Assembly: GCA_002840435.1 (NCBI GenBank)
Contig: PHAT01000004.1
Span: 248,001-312,000 of the forward strand
Reading direction: 5' to 3'
Length of the DNA stretch: 64,000 nucleotides
From: Deltaproteobacteria bacterium HGW-Deltaproteobacteria-6
GTDB taxonomy: Bacteria > Desulfobacterota > Syntrophia > Syntrophales > Smithellaceae
Shown: positions 36,484 through 43,885 of the stretch, piece after piece
Position numbering within the stretch: the first letter of the stretch is position 1
How the letters are laid out: the number at the start of each line of letters is the position of its first letter
The notes under the pieces: generated by a model
Database searches by the model: none
Seen by the model: only the letters and a program-made list of their open reading frames with translations
What the model was told of the DNA's origin: nothing
Made by a program: the position numbers and the translations under genes

Positions 36484-37584
36484 TTATGATTTCGATGCCG
36501 GATCGGCGATGATAATTCCGGATCCCTGGCTCCAGATCAGCCAGACCTGTTCTTTCAGTTCATAAGGCATGACCATCCCGTCGATAAAAAGGTAATTGAG
36601 CAGTTGCACATCCAGAAGCCTGCCATCCGGCAGGCGGATGGCATAACGTGTCACATCGCCGAGAAACGTGCTCTGCTCGATAATGCCGTTGAGACCGTTC
36701 TCATGGCTTTCCGGTTCCAGAAGGCTGACCCGGATCTGTTCCGGGCGGACTCCATAAAGAACCCGCTGTCCCGGTTGAAACGGATATAACCCGCGCCGGT
36801 GCACCAGCCGCTGCCCGACGATTTCTATTGCGCATTGCTTCCCGGTAGAAACCTTTACCTGCCCTTCAAAAAAATTGATATCGCCCACAAAGTCGGCTGT
36901 AAACTGTGTTGACGGACTGTAATACACGTCACTGGGAAGCCCGTATTGTTCGATATGTCCTTCATTGACAATGGCAATCCGGTCGGCCAGTTCGAAGGCC
37001 TCCTCCTGATCGTGGGTGACCATCATGGTGGTGATACCCGTCTCCCGGACAATCTTCTTTAATAACTGACGGAGCGCTATCCGGGTCTTGGCGTCCACCG
37101 CTCCGAAAGGCTCATCCAGCAAAAGCACCCGGGGTTCATACGCCAGGGCCCGCGCCAGGGCCACCCGCTGCTGCTGCCCACCCGACAACTGCCCGGAGTA
37201 CCGCAAACCCAGTCCCGGCAATCCCACCAGATCCAGAAGCCTGTCGCTGCGACCCTGCCGTTCCGACAGGGACATGTTTCTGATTTTCAATCCGAACTCG
37301 ATGTTCTGCGCAATGGTCATATTAGGAAAGATCGAATAATTCTGAAAGACAAATCCGAGGCCGCGCTGCTGCGGGGGCAAATGGGTAATGTCTTTGCCGT
37401 TCAACAATACCTGTCCCTCATCGGGTTCGATGAGGCCGGCCACGATGCGCAGGATGGTGCTTTTTCCGCTGCCGCTTGATCCAAGCAGCACCGCCAGTTC
37501 ACCGTCTTCCACATTGAGCGACACATGATCCACCACGGCATGGCTGCCATATCGTTTACTAATGCTTTCAATAGCAATGGACAT
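36484..37584 (-). CDS. Sulfate/thiosulfate- or molybdate-type ABC importer ATPase
   Basis: A 366-residue CysA/PotA-class ATPase. Walker A GSSGSGKST, signature LSGGQQQRVALARAL, Walker B LLLDEPFGAVD and switch His VTHDQEE are all present. Residues about 240-366 form a TOBE-type regulatory region. It lies 54 bases after the permease gene in the order binding protein, permease, ATPase. The ATPase alone does not tell which oxyanion is carried. Confidence 0.88.
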   Translation of the reverse strand: MSIAIESISKRYGSHAVVDHVSLNVEDGELAVLLGSSGSGKSTILRIVAGLIEPDEGQVLLNGKDITHLPPQQRGLGFVFQNYSIFPNMTIAQNIEFGLKIRNMSLSERQGRSDRLLDLVGLPGLGLRYSGQLSGGQQQRVALARALAYEPRVLLLDEPFGAVDAKTRIALRQLLKKIVRETGITTMMVTHDQEEAFELADRIAIVNEGHIEQYGLPSDVYYSPSTQFTADFVGDINFFEGQVKVSTGKQCAIEIVGQRLVHRRGLYPFQPGQRVLYGVRPEQIRVSLLEPESHENGLNGIIEQSTFLGDVTRYAIRLPDGRLLDVQLLNYLFIDGMVMPYELKEQVWLIWSQGSGIIIADPASKS

Positions 37585-37638
37585 TATTCACCTCGACGAT
37601 TGCAACAAAACAGAAAAGACCCCCCGGCATGGGATTCA

Positions 37639-38466
37639 TCAGGGCGTCCCTTTCCTGCCCGTATGTGCGGCAAAATAAAGGATCACGGAAAAAAGAATGA
37701 AGGAAAGAATCGCCAGAACGGTGGCCACGGCATTTGCGGCCTGGATATTGCCGGCTTCAAACTGAGAAAAAATATACAGAGGCGCTGTTTGTGTCCGCAG
37801 TCTCAGGTTTCCCGAGACCATAACCGTTGCACCGAATTCTCCCAGCGAGTGGGCAAAGGTCAGCAAAGCGCCGGTGATCAGCCCCCCCTTCAGCGCCGGG
37901 AAAACGATATGCCGGAACGCCTGCAAACGGCTGGCGCCCATCGTATAGGCCGCTTCTTCATAGGTTGTTTCCAGCCCGTCCAGCACGGGTTTGAGCGTTC
38001 CCAGCATGTAGGGGAAGGTCACGAAGATGTGCGCCAGAAGGACCGCCACGGGCGTGAACATGGGCTGCATCCCCAAGGGTTCCAAAGCCTTCCCGAAAAG
38101 ACCGATGGGCCCCCACAATAAAAGCAGGGATGTGCCGACCACCACATTGGGAATGGCCACCGGCAGGTTCAGGATAATGCCCAGCTGCTCACGCCCCGGG
38201 AAACGGGTTTTGCTGAGGACATAAGCCGCGTAGGTGCCGAGAATGGTGTTGATGACAGCCGTGGCAAAGGCGATGATCAAGCTGAAGCGGATGGCAAAAA
38301 GGACATCCACGGTAACCAGCGAGGCGGCAAAATTACCAAGACCTTCCCGCAAAGCAAAGATGAAGACCGAGGTCAATGGCAGGAGCAGAAGCGGCAGCAT
38401 CACCAGGACCAGAAACCCGGCCGGAAGAATGGCTGCGATCCTTTTATACATGTTGCCCTGTTTCAT
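37639..38466 (-). CDS. Oxyanion ABC importer permease (CysT/CysW/ModB type)
   Basis: A membrane protein of about 275 residues with six helices and the EAA loop GLETTYEEAAYTMGASRLQAF that contacts the ATPase. LGEFGATVMVSG is typical of sulfate/molybdate permeases. The start is placed at ATG 38466, 11 codons inside the longest frame, since AAGGAG lies eight bases before it and the codon overlaps the upstream stop as ATGA. Sulfate importers usually have two permeases (CysT and CysW); only one is encoded here, which would have to homodimerise. Confidence 0.88.
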   Translation of the reverse strand: MKQGNMYKRIAAILPAGFLVLVMLPLLLLPLTSVFIFALREGLGNFAASLVTVDVLFAIRFSLIIAFATAVINTILGTYAAYVLSKTRFPGREQLGIILNLPVAIPNVVVGTSLLLLWGPIGLFGKALEPLGMQPMFTPVAVLLAHIFVTFPYMLGTLKPVLDGLETTYEEAAYTMGASRLQAFRHIVFPALKGGLITGALLTFAHSLGEFGATVMVSGNLRLRTQTAPLYIFSQFEAGNIQAANAVATVLAILSFILFSVILYFAAHTGRKGTP

Positions 38467-39515
38467 GGCTTTAACTCCTTGAGGACGCCGTTTTTCCATA
38501 TTTTATCAATGATCAAATCCCTGGCTTTCTGCCAGCCGCCGAAATCCTCGATCAGGAACGGATCATGAATATGTCCGAATTGCCGATTCACTGCATTCAA
38601 ACGCTGGTCAACACTGCGAAACCCGTTTTTAACAAAAATACGCTGGGCTTCCTCGCTCCAGAGAAAGTCGGTAAACGCGTCAATGAGCTTCCTTTCCTCA
38701 TGGGAAACATGGGATTCGATAACGACCACGGTGTGCTCACTGAGAATAGTGCTCCGGGGATAAACGATTTCAAAGGGAGGTGAACCGTTCCCACGGCTCC
38801 AGAGCGCATCCTGCTCGTAAGTGACCAGAGCATCGCCAAAGCCGTTGTCAAACTGGGTTTTCGCGGCCCTGCCGCTGCTGGCCTGAATCTTCACGTTGCG
38901 CCAGACGCCTTGCAGCATGGACTTGCCGGCATCGGGACCTGCGCCGGCCTGTCTGACGGCCGCCCCGTATTCGGCAACAATGGCCCAGTTGGCCGCCCCC
39001 GAGGTGAGCGGGTCCGGATGGACAATGCGGATTCCGGGACGGGCCAGGTCAGCAAAACTCCGTATATTTTTGGGATTGCCGGGCCGGACAACAATCACGA
39101 ATGGGGTGCGGTTCAGGATACCCTGATGGGGCAATGCTTTCCAGGTTTCGCCGCGGATCACGCCGGCCTTCATGAGCCTCTGGACATCCAGCTCCGTGGA
39201 AAGGATGGCAAGCTCCGCAGGGGCGCCCATGATCAACTGGTTCGTGACAGTTCCCGATCCGGCAAATGAGCCGATCAGTTCCACGTCCTGCCCGGTCTGG
39301 GCCTTCCATTTTTTTTGAAAGGCGGGAAATACATTTTTGGCGATCACGGATTCGAGAATGGCGAATCCATAGAGAACGATCGTCTGCGGAGGTTTGTTTC
39401 CGTGGAACGGCAGCCAGGGATAGATGGTCCAGACAAACAGCGCCAGCACCAGGCAGACCATTACCGTTTTTCGCAGCCGTTGATGATTAGTGTATGTTGC
39501 GGGATGAATCGCCAT
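38463..39515 (-). CDS. Sulfate-family ABC substrate-binding protein
   Basis: A 350-residue binding protein with an uncleaved-looking N-terminal membrane helix (residues 17-32), then the type II binding fold. The HPDPLTSGAANWAIVAEYG motif and the C-terminal FLWSEEAQRIFVKNGFR element are hallmarks of the sulfate-binding (Sbp/CysP) family. It would capture an oxyanion in the periplasm for the permease encoded next, with which it overlaps by four bases. A strong promoter lies about 200 bases upstream (39714-39742), and the leader carries a 19-codon open frame (39545-39604). Confidence 0.87.
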   Translation of the reverse strand: MAIHPATYTNHQRLRKTVMVCLVLALFVWTIYPWLPFHGNKPPQTIVLYGFAILESVIAKNVFPAFQKKWKAQTGQDVELIGSFAGSGTVTNQLIMGAPAELAILSTELDVQRLMKAGVIRGETWKALPHQGILNRTPFVIVVRPGNPKNIRSFADLARPGIRIVHPDPLTSGAANWAIVAEYGAAVRQAGAGPDAGKSMLQGVWRNVKIQASSGRAAKTQFDNGFGDALVTYEQDALWSRGNGSPPFEIVYPRSTILSEHTVVVIESHVSHEERKLIDAFTDFLWSEEAQRIFVKNGFRSVDQRLNAVNRQFGHIHDPFLIEDFGGWQKARDLIIDKIWKNGVLKELKP

Positions 39516-39950
39516 AAGAAAGCTTTATCGTTTTTTCCATTCTCTTAGAATTTCACCCTGCGTTCGCACGCATAAAGTTCATGGATGGCAATCTTGTATT
39601 TCATTTCCTGCAGGCACCTCTCCCGTCATTGATCATCATGAAACGATCTCAGCGCGAAGATGAGTGCCGAGGATATATTCTTTGCTGGATGAAACATTGT
39701 TTCCCGGGCGGGAAGTATACGAAGAACAATATGGAGTGTCAATAAGATAATGGCCTTCCGTGTTGATTACCGATTGAACGGAAACAGGCCGGCCGCAACC
39801 GCTGATGCTTTATTAAAAGTCCCGGTATTGTGAATTACGATTTGAAAGGTGTAACGCGGCAATCAGCCGGAACTGAGCGACCGGCTGCCTTGTTTTGAAA
39901 AAACAGATAAGACAGCCCGTGGCTGAAGTGAGCAAATCAGAAAAGATGAT
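39516..39950. other. Intergenic region: leader of the sulfate-type ABC operon and unassigned sequence
   Basis: About 435 bases. The part at 39516-39707 is the predicted transcribed leader of the ABC operon and includes a possible short leader peptide frame on the minus strand (39604 down to 39545, product MKYKIAIHELYACERRVKF). The minus-strand promoter is at 39714-39742. The remaining 200 bases towards the kinase gene show nothing I can name. Confidence 0.4.
39714..39742 (-). promoter_or_regulatory. Strong sigma70-type promoter for the sulfate-type ABC operon
   Basis: On the minus strand, a perfect TTGACA (39742-39737) and TATACT (39719-39714) are separated by 17 bases. This is the best consensus promoter seen in the window. 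It would give a leader of about 190 bases before the binding-protein ATG at 39515. Confidence 0.65.
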
Positions 39951-41726
39951 TCACGCCGTATGCATCAATACCGCCAGATCATTGATAATCGCCTGGTAGT
40001 CCTGATATCTCTCCCCGGGAATTTTTGCCATCATTTTCCCGATCAGATCAGACAGCCCGCGGGAAAGGCCGGGATTTTTTTTCTTCAGCGGAACCAACTC
40101 ATCGTTTAAGTGTTTAGAGAAAATGGCTTCAACAGAATCTCCTTCAAAGGGAGGCACTCCCGCCAAAACATGGTAAAATGTGGCGGCCAATGAATAGATA
40201 TCGCTTCGGCAGTCCTGCTGCTGACCCTTAATGCATTCGGGAGACACATAAAGCGGCGATCCAAACCCTTCTGTTTTTTTGTTTGTTCCGTCATTGACGG
40301 TGGCAACCCCGAAGTCCAGGACCTTCAATATGCCCTGATCATCGATCATGATATTTTCGGGCTTAATATCCCGATGGACAATCCTTTGCCGGCTGACAAA
40401 ATCGAGTGTCTGGCACGTGGTCAGGAAGTGTTCCAGGACTTTTGCCGTGTTGAGTTTATCTCGATTCTTGATCATATCCACGAGCGTTCCCCCGCTGATG
40501 AACTCCATGGCAAAGTAGAGGACATCGCCCATTTGGTCAATGTGGTATATTTGCGCGATATTGGGATGAGTCAGGCGGGACACCAATCGCGCTTCTTTGA
40601 CAAACATATCCCGGTAGGACGCGATCGTCGAAAGATTATAAGAGATAATCTTCATGGCCACATTGCGCTCAAGAACGACATCCCATCCTTTAAAAACACC
40701 CCCCATGCTGCCGGCGCCGATAAAGGACATCGCCTTATAGTTGCCCAGCTGCTTTCCAATAAGACTATGATAGAATTTAATTTCCAGCGCCTTATCAACT
40801 TGCTGCTTTTTGTCCCCCATGCGGGCGGTGATGGCTGCATCATTTGTTTTTTCGATGGACGTTTTATCCGCTTCAGAAGACCTGGCCTGCGTGTCGTTGC
40901 GGGTTTTAATGTAATGACAGGCTTCGATCCATTCCCCGGAGGGTTCTACTTTTACGCCAATTTCCGCCGAAAGCTGATGCCCGCTTATTGAAATATGCCT
41001 GATGTGACTTTCAATAACGCATGTTCCGCCGGGCAGCGGCATTCTCAGGTAAAGCAGCATGCCGAGTTTGCCGAGGAGGGACGTTTCCATCAGAAGTCCT
41101 TCTGCGCTGATATTGGTTATCCGGCCGGGCATCCATAAAACGGCATCGCGGGATATTTCAATGCTGATCATCTGCTTAGGTATTGTTCTTTCGCTGTCCC
41201 GCCGCTCTTTTGGCGCCGGAGGGAACTCAGCCTGCCCGGCAAAGGATTCCTGATGCGCTTCCTGGGGTGGCGCAGATATGCTTTCATTGCCGGCCAGGGG
41301 CGGCAGCAATTTGCCCATGCGTTTTATTAAAACCATGGAGACCTCTTCATCCGGAGCGTAGGCGATGAAATCCGCAGCTCCCATGTCAAAAGCCTCCAGA
41401 ACCGTTGAGACCTCCACTTCCAGAGTAACAAAATTAGACGGGACGAAAAATACAAAAGGGATCTTCTTCAAGAGGGAACTGTTCTTGAGAATTCTGAGGA
41501 ATTGATAGCCGCTGGCATCCGCAAGCTCACTATCGCAGATAATCAGTGCCACTGCATTTTTGGACAGCAAATCCAGGGCATCGCTCATCGTGGTTGCCGT
41601 GAGCACCGGGTACCCGGTGCCGAGAAGAGACTGGCAAACCGCAGCCAGAATTTTCTTTTCGCGGTTTACCAAAAGGATGTAGCTTCTAACGTTCATAAAT
41701 CCCGGTCCGAAAAAATATCCAGTCAT
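39951..41726 (-). CDS. REC-PilZ-Ser/Thr protein kinase
   Basis: A 591-residue protein with three parts. Residues about 15-135 are a receiver-like domain with an Asp in IICDSELAD, but the usual acidic pair is replaced (VNREKK) and the conserved Lys is missing, so phosphorylation is doubtful. Residues about 170-285 are PilZ-like with RITNISAEGLLMET, resembling the c-di-GMP-binding signature. Residues about 330-585 are a Hanks-type kinase: Gly loop IGAGSMGGVFKG, Lys in AMKII, catalytic HRDIKPEN (D453) and DFG. It is the last gene of a four-gene signalling operon. An ATG at 41696 (residue 11) is an alternative start; neither has a clear ribosome-binding site. Confidence 0.88.
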   Translation of the reverse strand: MTGYFFGPGFMNVRSYILLVNREKKILAAVCQSLLGTGYPVLTATTMSDALDLLSKNAVALIICDSELADASGYQFLRILKNSSLLKKIPFVFFVPSNFVTLEVEVSTVLEAFDMGAADFIAYAPDEEVSMVLIKRMGKLLPPLAGNESISAPPQEAHQESFAGQAEFPPAPKERRDSERTIPKQMISIEISRDAVLWMPGRITNISAEGLLMETSLLGKLGMLLYLRMPLPGGTCVIESHIRHISISGHQLSAEIGVKVEPSGEWIEACHYIKTRNDTQARSSEADKTSIEKTNDAAITARMGDKKQQVDKALEIKFYHSLIGKQLGNYKAMSFIGAGSMGGVFKGWDVVLERNVAMKIISYNLSTIASYRDMFVKEARLVSRLTHPNIAQIYHIDQMGDVLYFAMEFISGGTLVDMIKNRDKLNTAKVLEHFLTTCQTLDFVSRQRIVHRDIKPENIMIDDQGILKVLDFGVATVNDGTNKKTEGFGSPLYVSPECIKGQQQDCRSDIYSLAATFYHVLAGVPPFEGDSVEAIFSKHLNDELVPLKKKNPGLSRGLSDLIGKMMAKIPGERYQDYQAIINDLAVLMHTA

Positions 41727-41778
41727 ATTTTAAATGCATTCCGCAAGCGGTCATCCTGTATATCATATATTTACAAAC

Positions 41779-42624
41779 CTACGGCATGGTCGTTTTCGGT
41801 TTGATAAAAACATGCAGGGCAAACGACTGATTTCCCGCTTGAAATATGAGCACGGCGACGGAGGTATGCTGAAAATAACCAATCTGGTGGCCGGGACCGA
41901 CAACGACCGAAGGCAGCGTAATTTCAAAATGGTAAGGTTTGCCGACAAACTCTTTTTTCGTGGAGCCGCTGATCATGTTGATAATTTCACTGACACCGTC
42001 GTGAATCAATTCAGCGTCGATGGAACTCTCATCCGTTCCCATCATTTTTGCGACGATCATTTTTGCCAGATCCCAATAAAAAGTGACGACAAGCGTGCCT
42101 TCGGCATTTCCGGAAAGGCCCATGATACCGGAAACATCACCGAATATTCTGATGGCATTGGAGAAATAAACTTTTTTGAAATCCACCTCCAGCGCGGCCA
42201 TCGTTCTGAGGATATGGCAGGTGTTCTTGATAAAAGGACGCAGATACTCCAGTTCTTCTTCCAGAGGCTCCCGGTTGGGGATTAAATAACCTTTGATAAT
42301 ATGCTTGAAGGCGGGTGACGGGTCCGCCACAGACAGCACTTCCGTTGCGCCTGCGATCATATAGGGTTGCGACGTGATATCCTGCTTCTGACCATGAATA
42401 AGAATAATGGGTATATTCTGGAAGTTGCAGGCATACCGCAATTTGCAGATTTGCCGTACAACCTGCTCCTGATTTTTGTCCATCCAGAGAATAATCATGT
42501 CACAATCGCTGATGACCATTTCGAGATGAAATTTTTCATATTGAATATTGCAATCTTCGCCTAGCAGGCCCGAAAGTACTTTTTCGATTTTTGGGCTGCA
42601 ACCAATTCCCAGTATTTTTTTCAT
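41779..42624 (-). CDS. Degenerate receiver fused to a CheX-like phosphatase domain
   Basis: A protein of about 281 residues. The N-terminal 120 residues look like a receiver fold (KKILGIGCSP, DMIILWMDK, IPIILIHGQ) without the acidic pocket. Residues about 130-281 resemble CheX/CheC phosphatases: VLRTMAA-like HILRTMAALEV, GDVSGIMGLSG, and the active-site pattern D-x3-E-x2-N in DGVSEIINMISG. Such proteins dephosphorylate CheY-P, and a CheY-like gene is next upstream. The ATG at 42624 is preferred over the longer frame because GGAGG lies eight bases before it. Confidence 0.82.
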   Translation of the reverse strand: MKKILGIGCSPKIEKVLSGLLGEDCNIQYEKFHLEMVISDCDMIILWMDKNQEQVVRQICKLRYACNFQNIPIILIHGQKQDITSQPYMIAGATEVLSVADPSPAFKHIIKGYLIPNREPLEEELEYLRPFIKNTCHILRTMAALEVDFKKVYFSNAIRIFGDVSGIMGLSGNAEGTLVVTFYWDLAKMIVAKMMGTDESSIDAELIHDGVSEIINMISGSTKKEFVGKPYHFEITLPSVVVGPGHQIGYFQHTSVAVLIFQAGNQSFALHVFIKPKTTMP

Positions 42625-42752
42625 AGAAACAACCTCCATTTTCTTTTCATGGTCAATAATTGGGATTGCCTGATGGAAGTCTGAGGCAGGCAGTTATCGA
42701 TATCGCTTTGCCCGCGCGGCACCCGGTTCCCGATACCGGCGGACAGCGATTT

Positions 42753-43124
42753 TTATTTTCTTCCCAACACCTGATGAATTGCGTCTATCAGTTGATCCGC
42801 GGTAAAGGGTTTGGTGAGATAGTTCTGAGCGCCTGCGCTGATGGCTTCGTTAATTCTGTCGTCTTCAGACTCCGTTGAGACCATCAATACGGGAATCTTC
42901 TTAAAACGATCATCAGCCCGCATGCTTTTTATAACATCAATGCCGTTCATGACAGGCATATTCCAGTCGAGAAGCACCAAATTTATATTTTCGTCACCGG
43001 CTTCCAGGATATTCAACGCTTCCCTGCCGTTCGCCGCCGGGACAGCCTCAAAACCAATCGATGCGACCGCTTTTACGACAATACCGCGCACTAAACGTGA
43101 ATCGTCTGCAACGATCAATTTCAT
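42753..43124 (-). CDS. CheY-like response regulator
   Basis: A 123-residue stand-alone receiver with the complete active site: D7/D8 (VADDS), D53 (LLDWNMP), Thr/Ser in MVSTES and Lys in YLTKPF. GGAGG lies eight bases before the ATG. It is encoded between a PilZ-like gene and the REC-CheX gene, so it is the likely substrate of the CheX domain. No dedicated kinase is encoded nearby. Confidence 0.92.
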   Translation of the reverse strand: MKLIVADDSRLVRGIVVKAVASIGFEAVPAANGREALNILEAGDENINLVLLDWNMPVMNGIDVIKSMRADDRFKKIPVLMVSTESEDDRINEAISAGAQNYLTKPFTADQLIDAIHQVLGRK

Positions 43125-43156
43125 GTCTGTTTCCTCCTCGTTTCCGTGAACTGGAA

Positions 43157-43516
43157 TTATATGGATTCCAGATCATACGTACGTGTTAAATCGATCTCGA
43201 TGCCCCACCTTTCGCCATCCGGCATGGACCTGGTGCGAACAACTTTGCCTATTAAGTTTATTTTCCCCTTGTCTTTCAGGTTAAATGAAACTTTCACCGC
43301 CTTACCCTCAGAAAATAATTTTTCCGAAAGAATATAGAAAATGTCCAAAGAGAAATACAATAAATGCACCGGTTCACCTTCAACCTTAACTTCAATCTTG
43401 TTTTTTTCATCATCGGGAAGATTGCCTGTATTGAGTTCATATTTGTGTTCTCTGTTCACTTGGAAAACTCTATTATGATTATGGTTATGCGTTGATTCTT
43501 TATGAAATATTACCAT
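43157..43516 (-). CDS. Small PilZ-like domain protein
   Basis: A 119-residue protein with a PilZ-type beta-barrel pattern (LYFSLDIFYIL, GKAVKVSFNL, LIGKVVRTRSMPDGERWGIEI). The RxxxR and DxSxxG residues that bind c-di-GMP are not evident, so it may be a degenerate PilZ that works by protein contacts. The His/Asn-rich N-terminus (HNHNHN) is odd. It is the first gene of the four-gene operon, 32 bases before cheY. Confidence 0.6.
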   Translation of the reverse strand: MVIFHKESTHNHNHNRVFQVNREHKYELNTGNLPDDEKNKIEVKVEGEPVHLLYFSLDIFYILSEKLFSEGKAVKVSFNLKDKGKINLIGKVVRTRSMPDGERWGIEIDLTRTYDLESI

Positions 43517-43885
43517 TTTCCCCGGGCAGCATATGGAAGTCGGCGTATGTGTTCATTGAATATGCCGCCGGTTACTGATTGAAATATTCGATCAACGATG
43601 AAGTTTAAGTGGGGTACAAGGCAGCAGAGGCTTACCTGCATTGAAAACATACCTCACACAGTACTCTCCCCTTTCGTCCCGTTCGTGCCATCCGCCAAAG
43701 CAAGGCACACGCGGGAAACAGTATTGAGTATCAGAAGAATTGTCAGTGATATGCATCACAGTTAATAAAACTTATTTTGAAAAAAGTCCGACGGGATTAT
43801 TTTATATCGGCAGGGACCGGGTGAATATGGTTCTGCCTTTTTTAATTTATGCATTGATTGATTATTACCTGAAGTTAATTTTTTA
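43517..43885. other. Intergenic region between the ankyrin-caspase gene and the signalling operon
   Basis: About 370 bases without a credible gene. The half nearest the ankyrin gene (about 43740-43885) is AT-rich. I looked for a c-di-GMP riboswitch because of the PilZ context but the conserved core is not there. No inverted repeat long enough to name was found. Confidence 0.35.

Noticed and set aside
39516-39707. Possible molybdenum-cofactor riboswitch in the oxyanion transporter leader
   Set aside because: Could not find the conserved segments of that RNA class by eye; only a short open frame and weak pairing are seen.
43517-43885. Possible c-di-GMP riboswitch near PilZ and GGDEF genes
   Set aside because: The conserved GEMM core (the GCAAACC and GACGCAAAGCC-type segments) is not present on either strand.
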